This document shows, piece after piece, positions 1 through 10,900 of a DNA stretch of 64,000 nucleotides; within the stretch, counting starts at the first letter, position 1, and every line of letters begins with the position of its first letter. Source of the stretch: Pelecanus crispus (Eukaryota; Chordata; Aves; Pelecaniformes; Pelecanidae); contig NC_134661.1 of the NCBI RefSeq assembly GCF_030463565.1, positions 6,224,542 through 6,288,541 of the forward strand, read 5' to 3'. Both the position numbers and the translations under genes were made by a program. The notes beneath the pieces are model-generated. The model saw only the letters and a list, made by a program, of their open reading frames with translations, did no database searches and was not told where the DNA came from.

Positions 1-253
1 TTACACTATAAAGTGAGTCTCCATAACCTTCTACATGTAGGCACATTGTATAAAGACCAGATCAGAATTGATGCCAGGGTATGTCACAGAAAGACCGATT
101 ACTTCTCTGTAAGCTACCATCACTTTCTCGGTAACAGAGAAGTTAAGTTCCAGTGAAATTTGTCTTTCTGGTTTGCTCTTGTGAAGAGTCTACAGATACC
201 ACTTTAACAGTGGCATTTCTACTGTCTAATTTTAAGCACCTTTTTTTTTTTAG

Positions 254-486
254 CTTTGAAGAGGAAACCTGTGCTTACGTGTCCCCTTCAGAACTTTAGG
301 ATAAAGTGGATGTGTTTAACTGAAGAGCTGGTACATATCACAGAGGAGGAACACCAGTTTTTAAACAGTAAAGGCAATGAAGACTTGCTTTTTTACTACC
401 TTGAAATGACTAGTTTGGAGAAAGACTGTTTGGTAAAACAGATAAATGCATTAGAAGAGAAAATAGCCCTAGACAGAAAGTTGTAA
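254..486 (+). CDS. 3'-terminal coding exon of an unrecognised plus-strand gene (partial)
   Basis: A T11 tract followed by TAG (acceptor AG at 252-253) opens an exon that is read from phase 2 and stays open for about 76 codons to a TAA at 484-486. An ATTAAA at 621-626 is a plausible polyadenylation signal. The peptide is hydrophilic and Glu/Leu/Lys rich, and its last 30 residues (LEMTSLEKDCLVKQINALEE) look like a short coiled coil. There is no ATG near the start, so the rest of the gene lies left of the window. It is tail to tail with BTG4. I do not recognise the family. The intact frame, acceptor and poly(A) signal argue for a real exon, but a chance open frame is possible. Confidence 0.5.
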
Positions 487-691
487 CGGTACTCAAAAAA
501 AGTCTTGCGGGTTTGGTTCTAACTTGGTCCTCTGCATTTGTACTCAGGCTTTAAGACAAAGTAACTCTTGTATTTTTGTTTTAACTACAGTGTATTTTTC
601 CCCTTTCATAGTAAAGGCTCATTAAATTAGGAGTGAAAGCAATGTAGCAATTTAAGTGACCTTAGTCTAAGGGACTGACATTTCTGGCTAT

Positions 692-835
692 ATCATAGAA
701 TCATAGAATGCTTTGGGTTGGAAGGGACCTTGAGAGATCATCGAGTCCAACCCCCCCTGCAGTAAGCAGGGATTGAACCTGTGAACTTGGCATTATTAGC
801 ACCATGCTCTAACCAACTGAGCTAACCCGGTTGGT
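692..835 (-). mobile_element. tRNA-Ile-derived SINE with CR1 tail (TguSINE1-like)
   Basis: Read on the minus strand, the element begins with a tRNA-like head containing GGTTAGCTCAGTTGGTTAGA (A-box region), GTGCTAATAA around the anticodon position, and GGTTCAATCC (B box). It then changes into a CR1-type 3' end: GGTCCCTTCCAACCCAAAGC followed by the short terminal repeat ATTCTATGATTCTATGA. The head resembles tRNA-Ile and the tail would be recognised by CR1 reverse transcriptase. This composite design is known from passerine birds (TguSINE1). It is not a functional tRNA gene, because the acceptor stem is not closed and the sequence continues into CR1. Confidence 0.85.
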
Positions 836-839
836 CGTG

Positions 840-3135
840 AAAACACAAACATTGTTGCGAAAGCTCAGACTTGAAGTTTCCAGGAACAGAAGCAAAACAG
901 AGTCACTCATAAATCTGCTTAGTGTTAAAAAAAATATTCTTTTAAATTAGTATATCAGTCCACTACATGTTCTGAAGCCTCTGCAGACATCAGCTGATAC
1001 TTACACTTTTCTTCTGACTTTGAGACAGTAAAAGCTATAGATATAATCAACCCAAGTAACTGTATCTCCACAATTACACATCAAGAGCAAGAAATACTAT
1101 CTCCACCACTGAAAGCAACTTGCCTGGACCAGACAGCCCTTACTTCTTCTGAAGTCACCCTATTTCAGCTGCTCTGTAGTACCATCTATACAGGAACACC
1201 AGTCCTGCACTGTCAAAGACTAGCCCTGTTCTTAAGCTCGGAGAGTCAGTCTTTCCTCCTCCCAAATTCAAGAGCTAAACCCTGAAACACATGAAACATT
1301 CAGTATTCACTGATCAATGAAACATCACCTCTTCTCTGCCCATCACAGCCTCTGGTTCAGGTAAAAAGTGGGGAAAGAGCAGAGTCACCTAGGATCCTTC
1401 CTTCCCCACCAGTACAAGAATTCATGGAGGCACAGAACAAGATTCAAATTGTTTCATGAGTCACTTAATACCCTCAACACTAATGCTGTATCGCTGAATC
1501 AATTGTTCACACCTTCACCCCATACACAGATGCTTATTTCGACCTTGCTAGGAAAAAAATCCACTACTGATTACGATAAAGGGATTAAGCTGCTAGCATG
1601 CAAGTTCTAGTATCAAAGCTGCAAGAATTGGTTGGAAACACTGCTTCTGACTTACAGTAATGAAGAAGCCTCTCCTCATCTTATTTACTCAGTTTAATCA
1701 ACACCCCACAGATTGCAATATTCACATATTAAAAACAGACTTTAAGATTAAGTGTTTTAAGAAGGAAATTATCTCTAGTTATAGGAAATGTAGGATTTTT
1801 ACTTTTTGCATGTCTGATCTACTGAATCCTATTAATACCAAGTTTATCACAAAATTCTTGTGTAAAAGTACATGTGACTGATGTGGGTTTGTTCTGAAGA
1901 AACACAGACAAAGTCATGGTGAAGCATGACTGAGACATAGCTGTGAGAATAGTTGATTATAGCCCTTGGCCTCCTTCTGATTATTCCCATCCACATGATA
2001 TTTGAAAGGTAAGATAGGATACAGTTTATTGAGCACCAATGGCTTGACACAGCAAGCATTAGCTTTTCACACCTACTATAAGTTTTAGCTAAAATCTATA
2101 CTGCAGTTTTAATTCTCTTTGGATTCACTTATACAGTTAGCCCTCCAGTCTTGAACTGGCTCCTACTTGGCTGCTTTTGCAGGACAAAAAATGGCTACTT
2201 ATTAGCATGTTTTTTTCCCTCATCACTTATTAGGTAGTAATAGTTGGGCTGCAGCAAGTAGAAATGGCTGTAGCAAGTGACAACCATGAGTACTTACCTG
2301 AGCTATTAAGTCCTGACAAACTAGTTTGTTTAGCATTTTGACCAGATTAACCAGCAAGACAGAAGCTACTGACATCACTTCGGTAACCCTTATGCCCCAC
2401 AGTTTAATCACCAGGCAATGATGGAGTAGGTGACAAATACAGTCAGTAGAAAGACATACTGCAAGTCAAGAGAGCAAAGTTACATTGATTCCAATTGTTT
2501 GAGACCACATTTTTTTTTTTTACTGAGTACTGGAAACAATATCCCAGAGCATAGTTTTGAAGCCCAGTAGTATTCCAGTGAGTCCTTTTGCACTGAAAGG
2601 GGAAGTCTCCATCTAGCTAGTCCAGAAATCCAAACAGAAGACAGTTTGACTCAAGTTGTCCAGAGCTATGAGAAAAGCTTCCTATGGGCCACAGTATTGC
2701 AAACTGGCAGGCTAGATATCCTCAGAGATAACAGGTCCATCATTCTGCAAGGTGATGTGTTAGCTTACAGCTGTGGAAAGCTACACTACCATGTATTTGC
2801 CCCTCTCCTGCCCATAAGGCTGTGTTCTTCTGACAGGTATGCTATAGTCTAGAGACTAGCTGGAGCCACAGGGCAGTCTTTCACAGCTGCATAGACCAAA
2901 GCTTCACTCAAGGGGGAGCACAGAAGTGATGCTGCTTGTGATGTGTAGATGTTTTGCTCACAATGGAGCTGCCCTTGCTACCTTTGCCAGAAGAAAGCAG
3001 ACTATCATTCAAGCCAGCTTGGAGGATGTTTTTATCTTCCTTAACTCACTTGTGTTTTCACCGAAAGGCTTTTTAACTCCCTTCAGGGCACTGATAGCAG
3101 ATCAGACAGCTTTTTTTAAAAAAAACAACCAATGA
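840..3135. other. intergenic, no gene seen
   Basis: This AT-rich stretch lies between the converging 3' ends of the left-edge gene and BTG4. It holds only short open frames without family resemblance, and I see no RNA gene. Confidence 0.5.
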
Positions 3136-3140
3136 GTAGA

Positions 3141-3146
3141 TTTATT
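3141..3146 (-). terminator. BTG4 polyadenylation signal candidate
   Basis: TTTATT on the plus strand reads AATAAA on the minus strand, about 240 bp beyond the BTG4 stop codon. It is the nearest canonical hexamer downstream of the gene. Confidence 0.6.
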
Positions 3147-3387
3147 GATATAGGCATTTCCTTTTTAACTTACAAGTAGAGTCCCACATTAATTTTCAAT
3201 CTTATGTTAACATTAATAAAACTTTTAAAAGGTTGTATAATAAAACCCCAAAGTTTCGGGTGTACAAAGTAAGAGATAGAGATTAGACAATAAGTGCTTT
3301 CTGTTCTTATGAAACTTTGTAGTGCCAGCCTTCCTCCCATACCATAGGCTGTTGAAACACTGAGCTATGACAGGTGCAGCCACAGAT

Positions 3388-3564
3388 CTACCGCTTGGTA
3401 TTGATCCAGTGGTATCTATCAACACGCGGTCCTGTGAAAGCAGCTGTTGGCCTGTAGACTTTGTAACCCCTGTGCTGGGCATAGTATGAGCCATCAGTCA
3501 TATAGGTCTTCCTATGAAGATACTGAGACCAGGGCTGTATGGATGCCTTGCAGTAGTCACTGAA
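3388..3564 (-). CDS. BTG4: BTG4 last coding exon
   Basis: The acceptor is CTGTTCAG. The frame runs [16 protein letters not shown] to WINTKR and a stop at 3388-3390. This C-terminal region is poorly conserved in the family but keeps the PW/YRP pattern of human BTG4. Confidence 0.88.
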   Translation of the reverse strand, partial: FSDYCKASIQPWSQYLHRKTYMTDGSYYAQHRGYKVYRPTAAFTGPRVDRYHWINTKR

Positions 3565-4973
3565 CTGAACAGCAAGAAATGAGATAATGTTAAAATGTGT
3601 TTGGCAAAGAGAGGAGATTAGTCTGGCCATAATTAAGTCTATTGCATTCCTTCATGAGAGAACCTAGAGGGCTCTTACTGAAAGCCACATGCCATTACCA
3701 CATGCTTACCTGGTAGACACTCTTAGGATTGCTGACAGTAGGGATAGCTTTCGGCTCCTTGTTGAAGCTCTCCTCATCTGAAGAAATGCCAGAATGGTAG
3801 TCTAGTGCTGCTCTGTCAACAGCATAACTGATCTGCTGAGGAAGCTCTGGGTTCTCCTCTCCTTCAAAGTGCGCAATTGTGAAGGGACGGTTCTTCTCAC
3901 CATACCTGGAAGTGACTGTATTTGTATACTGCAGCTCTGCACTAGCAGCATGGACATCTGTTAGTAGTCAGCTGACACTAGTACTCTCAGACACTAAGAC
4001 TCTAGTAACAGACAGAGTTGATCAAGTTTGTGCAGGGCACTTGACATGTGTTAGTCACAGCTTCGCAACTCACCTGCAACACACCTCAAATGGATCAACC
4101 CATAGTGTCATCTCTTTTGGCAGACCAAGCTTATTAAAGTCCACATTACTCTCCACACAAGCTTGCTCCAGCAATGGATCTCTGCTCTGATGTTTGTTTA
4201 TCCGTATACACCTAGGTAAGAACAAAGTGCAGGTGGATGTAAGATTTCACTGCAACTTCCCAAGTTCTGCTCATACAGAAGTACACTTAAGTTCACTGTT
4301 TATTTTCTCAACACATTTAGCCTGTTGATGCAAGTTCTCACTTATAGCCCAACCAGCAATTTAGCCTACCAAGCTGATTTCTAAAGCCAAACGAGGTTTT
4401 GTTTTTTCAAACACATAAGACAGCAGCTCACTTCATTGGTAATTTTTAAGATAATTAAAAGCAGTTACAACAATTCCACAAGTCAGTTTAAGACCACTTG
4501 AATTCTGGATTCAAGACAGAAGGCTACTCAAGACACTTTGTGCATATTGTCCAAAGACTTCCACCTCAGCTCTCTAGTCATAGCTACACAGGCATGCACT
4601 GTGAAACCACTTTCAAAATAAGTGCATTTTTACCAGTTAATAACACTTCTTCCCTCAAGCTTAAGGGATAGCTAAGTGGTTCTTTTTCAATTTTGTGTCA
4701 CTTATTCCCAGTTTAAGGGCTCCAGGCACTGAAAGGCTGCTCACTGCATCTTGAATGTCATGCAAAGCCTACATTCCTCTTCCACTAAGGCTACTCTTAC
4801 CTGAAGGCTTGTCCTCTGGATGGATTGTCCAAGTACCAGTGATTCTTATACTTTTCAAACAGTATTGTCGTCAATTTAGCTGCAAATTTCTCCATTTTAT
4901 GCTTGCTCAGCTTGTCTTCCCTTTTCACTAGCCTCGTGATGAAGAAGACTGTGGCAGCAATTTCATCTTTCAT
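3388..4973 (-). CDS. BTG4: BTG4, BTG/Tob-family anti-proliferative protein (four coding exons)
   Basis: The joined exons 4973-4801, 4211-4074, 3905-3710 and 3564-3388 encode 227 residues, close to the 223 of human BTG4. The APRO domain fills the N-terminal half. Box A spans residues 42-63 ([14 protein letters not shown], then RCIRIN) and box B residues 86-107 ([19 protein letters not shown]). All junctions are GT-AG and phases agree. BTG4 is known to bind the CNOT7/CNOT8 deadenylase subunits through this domain and to drive maternal mRNA decay at the oocyte-to-embryo transition; it acts in the cytoplasm. The start is the ATG at 4973, which matches the family N-terminus ([11 protein letters not shown]). 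The first coding exon seems to continue upstream as 5'UTR, perhaps from an acceptor near 5005. The gene is divergent from the miR-34b/c hairpins, as in mammals. No lesion is seen. Confidence 0.95.
3710..3905 (-). CDS. BTG4: BTG4 third coding exon
   Basis: The acceptor is TTCCAG and the donor is CAG|GTAAGC. It begins YGEKN, closing the APRO domain, and continues into the acidic and serine-rich tail ending NPKSVYQ, which is typical of BTG4. Confidence 0.93.
4074..4211 (-). CDS. BTG4: BTG4 second coding exon
   Basis: The acceptor is CTAG before CIRIN and the donor is TGC AG|GTGAGT. The 138 bp encode the end of box A, the linker, and box B. Confidence 0.93.
4801..4973 (-). CDS. BTG4: BTG4 first coding exon
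   Basis: It starts at the ATG and ends ...TTC AG|GTAAGAG. It codes residues 1-57 plus two bases of Arg58, including the start of box A with HW at 45-46. Confidence 0.93.
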
Positions 4974-4979
4974 TTTAAA

Positions 4980-7900
4980 TTGAAGTGCACAAGGTGCTTT
5001 AGCTGTTGGATAGTCATCAGCAGAGATGAGACACTATGTTAGAGAGACTTAATAACATTAAGGTACTATCAAGTTCCAAGAACAGATATTGCAAAACCTG
5101 CATAAGCCATAATAGGTAGAGCCCAGATAAGCCCAATTGCCAAACAACTGATAAATTTAGTTCTGGGTAGTGAAACTAATTTAATACATTACTAGAAGGC
5201 ACTCACACTAAGCAAGTTAACAGAGTATTAAAAGATTTTAATATTATTATAATTAGTTAATCCTTATTATACATCACATATATTACAGTCAACAACTAGC
5301 AGTTCTTACAGTTACATAATTCTTTTATATACACTGAAGACCACAAGCATTACCTTCTCAGACCAGAGCTGCTAAAAACTGAGATATGCTTTATAAACAG
5401 CTTCAAACAGTCACCAAGAAAACTAATCTAATACTACAAGAATTTATATAACTTATATATGGGGAAAAAACCCCAACACCCAAATCCTCTCTTGCTCTTC
5501 CTATAGTACAGCTTGCTTAGGGTTTATATAGAACAGGAAATCATGTGGCTCTGAGGAATGTAACAATATTCAGGTGTGCACCATTAGACTAACTAACATG
5601 CTGGTTTCAAAGCTATTTCCAATCTACTTTGTTTTATTCTAATATCAGCTCCTTCTTTTAGGGTATATTTAATTGATTCAGTACTGTATTATGTTGTGTC
5701 CATCAGTCTATCCTATAAACATCTGTGAAAACTTAAGTAAAATATTCACCATGAGAAAAATAGTACCAGGCTTATTAATTAATTATTAAAATTGCACTTG
5801 ACTGCTTCTAGCAGACTACACAACAGAGTTACTTTCCTTATGATGCCCTCACATCTGGTATTCTTTATTTTGAAAATTGCATGACTCTGTATTTATCATA
5901 ACATTAGTCTTCCTGGTGATCTATATAAATGCTCAGATTATTAGTATAGCATTAGTTTATTTTTGAGGCATTTCATACAGAGTGTAAATTGAACGGCTCT
6001 GTTAAAGAGTTCATACACAAGCAGCTTCTCAAATGTGAGTGCTTCTTTGTTTAAAACCTCAGACAATAATTAGCAGGGGTACATTCAGAGAATAGCTGAT
6101 GTGTTCTTTTTCCCCTTTGCTGTCTCAGGAAGTTGTGCCTCCAGTATCAGGTATCAGGAACCGTCAAGACAAAAGAACAAATTAAGGTAAAAAGAGCTGA
6201 GTATTTAAACTGGCTCCACTGTCTGTAGATGTTGCAGCCAAGCAATTCAAGTACTTACACTTCAGCCTTGTGAATAGATTGTGATACAAGACAGGGGATA
6301 AGAAAAATAAAGTATGAAGGCACAAATTTACAGAAGTATACATCTTTGTGGAAGTGTACCCTAAATCATGAATTTCTGGCTATTTCTGGATTTCTTTTCT
6401 CCTCCACTCACATATTTAATTCCTTGCTCTTTACAGTTTCTTTCTGTATCACAAAAAAAACCCAACCAAACAAACAAAAAAACCACCCAAACAAAAAAAC
6501 CCACAAAACTTACCAAGGCATTTAGTAGAAACTCTGGTTTTAAGGAATGAGTAAAAAACTACAAAAAAAAGACGTCTTCTCTTTCTTTTTCTCACATATC
6601 AAAATACTTCCTTAACGAATGGGGACCTTTCAATAACCACTCAAATGAAGGAGAAATCAAAGTCTGAGATAGGTGATGAATCTTTGGGAAAAGCATTCAC
6701 CAGTACCAGGAGTTTACCTTTAATATAGTACACCAGTGTTCTGACCACAAGAGCATCCTTGCCATGTGCTTTGCACTGCACTTTATTGCTTGTCATGACA
6801 CATAAGGATTTTGTTCCATACACAAGCCATGAGTCATTCCTTCCCTTTCACATATAGCATAAGAGGGCAATGGTAGCCTGTTCTATGCTTTCTGGAGAAT
6901 GATGTAGGACAACAGGAAACCACTGCTATGCATTGCTGGGAAGAATTTCCACACAACATTTTTTAGGAGTTGGTTAGCCTCTTTCTATGCAGCCTGTAAG
7001 GATTTTTACTTGCTGCTGACCGTCTGCATCTGGCACACCAAAATTAGCTCTGGGCAACAGATGAGCCTTCTTGAACGGGCAAGCTGGATTTGCATGACTG
7101 AGGCCTGAATTTTATTCTAGAGATTAAACTTGCTTTAAAAATGTCAGGTGATTGATGAGTAATTTTCTGATCTGAATGGATTCCCTTGTAAACACTGAAG
7201 ACCATGTTTACAGCCACATCATTTTTTCTTTTTTTTTAAACATCTGTTGCATGGTGACATATCAAAAGAACAACAAAAAAAGTTCTCAAGTGATCTGAAA
7301 CTTTTGATCACATAGATTTTGCTACAGAGTACAGCTGAACTTCATAAGGAATGGGTGTTATAAAAAATGGGGCTTTGTTTCTCATTTTGCGAGAGAATCC
7401 ATCAATGACGGAGGGGGAGACTAACAGATACAGCTAGATACAGATCTCCTATAAGCAGGTCTTCACAAACTCATTTTTGACTCGCTGCATGCCTTATGGT
7501 GGATTGTCAGTTCTCTGAACAGCACTGGAACAATCTTCAATCCTGAGAGGCAATGTCCTGTAACATTCTAACCCTGCAGGATTTACTCATAGACCTGCCA
7601 GAGCTATACATTCCTGAAAAGCATTCCAGCATTCTCATCTAGCCACCCCTGAGGCCCCCACATATAATTTCTCCAAGAGATGACACTTGCTTTATGAAGT
7701 ATCTTAAATGTCTAAGAATTTTCTACTGGAGTTGTAAACGAGTATCCCAAGGCTTTGCAGAGGAAAAAGCTAGAATACATGCAAAGTATGAGGGAAATGC
7801 AATGAACTGATTCCTTTTCTAGTGTCTTTACTTCCAAGAAAATGCAGCTGGGAGCAACTACCACAGATCTGGGGGTTTTTAACTTTGCTGACAAAATCGG

Positions 7901-10900
7901 TGTCCAGGAAAATATCAAATGAGAGCAAGATTTGCCACATAAAAATGATGGATAATGCACATAATTATAGTTTTTGAAGTTCTTCTCAATAACAATTTAG
8001 TCCACTCAGGGTTTCATGCACAATCACAGACATACAGACTGTGACTCCTCTAGGGATGATGCTGTCTTTCTTGCCAAAGCTTAGGAAGTTGCTATTTAGT
8101 CTGGTTTCTTTGTCTTCATGTCATTTTTTCACAATATGATATTATAATCTAATAAAAGATATGACTTCTTCCTATAAACATTGTTTTCATTTTATTATTG
8201 AACTATCAAGGCTAAAATAACATTCCCTCTGCAAACCAGCAGCAGGCATCATAGGGAGGCCATCCCCTGCCCTGGAGTCCATAATTTGATCATAGTTGCC
8301 ATGTGGGATCTGACCCTGACACAGTTCAGTTGCCCAGTTACTGTCTTTTCCTCAATAAATGCCAAGCTGGTTTGGATCAGTGGGACACATCAGCTGATGG
8401 GACTTTGAACTGTCTCCTGCCTTCCTACTTTCTCCAACTTGTCCAGGCAGGCCCTGTGAGTTAGGAAATTCTGTGACAAAAGAGCGAAGTGACTAGATTC
8501 CACAAAGGACAATCAAAGAGAAGTCTGAATTCCTACAACACCTCCTTTTGTTGAGTTATTTGTTCCCATAGTTAACACGCAAACTGCAAGCCAGCAGTAA
8601 ACAAACTCTTCACCTGAGAAACCAGATTACAGAAGTGCAAGCAGTCATCTAAGAAGGTGCTATTTCTTGGATGTTAGGAGGCAAAACCCAAGCCAAACTG
8701 CACACATTTATAACAAACACAGGAAAACTTAAGCAAAGTTCTTGGCAATCAGTCCAGTTGGCTCTAATTATTAAGGTTGTCATTGATACAGAAGTAAGGT
8801 TCTGAGAACTTTTTAACTTGGTATTTTTAATATCATGCAGGAGTTCAAAAGTGTTTCTGTTAATGACACAGAAACCAGAATAGCAGAGAGTATTTCTGGC
8901 TTCCCATTCCAGTGACAAGAGAGACTGGCTCTTTTAATTAGGTAAATTCATTGAACTTAAATCCTTTGTAATGCTGTCAAGTTGTCACTGACTTGAAGAA
9001 AACGTAGCCCTGGCTACTCCATTTGGATAATAAGCAACTGAGAAACAAAATGTCAAAACCAAAATTTGACCAGTCCATCCCAATGTAAGATCCATTAAGT
9101 AGCAGTCAACAAATTGTGCTCCCACTCATTCCCAGTTGCATCCAAACAGAAACTGTTAGCATCCCAGCAGATTTTGCAGAAAACATGATGAATAGCCAAG
9201 TGTTCTGACTGACATGATGCATGAGATAAATGAGTAAGACATTTGCACCTTTTGTTAAATAGTGCTGTTGGTTTCTAATCCTTATCAGGAAGAGAAAAAA
9301 ACCCAAACCACTAAAAACCACTGCATTACAGTCCCTGGAAATTCATGGGACTGATCCAGAGCTCACTGAAATGAACAGAAATCTGTCCAAAGACTTCAGT
9401 GGGATTCGGATCAGGCCCCTAACTCAGCGCAAGCATTCTTAGCCAGATTAAATTATGGGTCTCCTGGGTCACCAGGCAAGCCTAGGCATGAACCACAAAG
9501 GAAAAGAGTCAGACACAGTTTCTTTAGTAACTGCAGGCCAAACCAAGAGCAAACACTGTTTCCCTAAACACACTACTGGCAAGTGTCACCCATGCAGAAT
9601 TTTTTGCAGTTTTCTTGCTTTAAAGGATCGAGTACATGGAACTAACAAAGTGCAGCTTGCTGTAGCAATCTCCCTTCTACAAGCATTTGGGTTTTGTGGA
9701 TGATGGATGACTTGTCCAGGTAAGCAGCTGAAGTTCATAACTATTGATATAAAAATCAGTAAGCCTGAGTTATTTCCATATGGGAAAACATCCTAGGTGA
9801 TAATCTTCTTATAGAAAAGCACTTGGCATTTGTTTTGCCAGACAATATACTGTCCTGATAGCATTCAGAAGTATCATGTAACAGCAATGTACAAACAATA
9901 GTAGCGCTGCATGAATACAGCATCAATTCAATTGACTATACCATTCATTATGTCGGAGGCCAGAAGAAACCTCGTATCTGGATGTTAAAAACTTACACCG
10001 TTATTTAAATCATGCAGTCTCTGTGCAAAGAATTATTTGTGACTGAAATGACAGAAACTTTTTCCAATCAAACCCACAAACTAAAATTTTAACGTATTAA
10101 TTGCTCACAAATTTTTCCCTTTCTTAGATAAGTAGACAATTTCTGGGCCTGATGAAAGGGCTTAAGAATAGATATTTCAGAAATTAACCATGTTCCTATT
10201 AGGGTTTTCATGTGTACTTGATTACTTAGTTACTCAGTTGGTGTTCTGTAAAAACCTAAGTGATAGCTATTAGCAGATAATTTTTTTCCGGTTAAAGATT
10301 TTACCATGAGTACTGTATTTTATTATGCAAAGCACACATGACAGTATGACCATGCTAGTTACACTGATCAGGAGGAGCCTCTTGCCCAAGGAAAACACTC
10401 ACTGGTGTAAAAGGCCTTTGAAACTAGGTCTGTGAGAACACCCATACTGTGCAGATAAGCAGGCAAACCACAATGGTATGACAAAACAGTATCAGACAGG
10501 ACAGATGCAGGAGATAAGATAAACTGCTAAGGAGGTATATTCCTCAGCTATAGAAGATGTTCTGGCTCGCAACTCCATCTGTAACAGTTGACTTCAGGAC
10601 CTGCTTGTGCCCTCATTCTGTGAACTGTCATCTTCCTTTGCAGAAGAGAAAAACTGTGGTTCATAGGGCTATGTAGCGATGTTTAGCACCTTCTCATACT
10701 TTTAATTCAATTCATATTACAATACAGGAATTGGGAAAAGCTTAAATTTGCTTGAAGAGGATCTTAGGTGTTTGAGCACTGCATATTAAATTAAATAGAA
10801 TTTAATTTAAGATCATCAGTGTTCAGCAACTTAAGCAATTAAAAAAAAAAAAAAAAAAAAAGACTGGTGCTGGTCTAGCATGTTCTAAAATTAAATAGCA

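Noticed and set aside
760-835. A tRNA gene
   Set aside because: A and B box regions are present but the acceptor stem does not close and the sequence continues into a CR1 tail; it is a SINE head.
6130-6186. An exon-like block between CTGTCTCAG and AAG|GTAAAA
   Set aside because: Splice-like edges but no recognisable product and no neighbouring exons; noted only as a possible noncoding exon.
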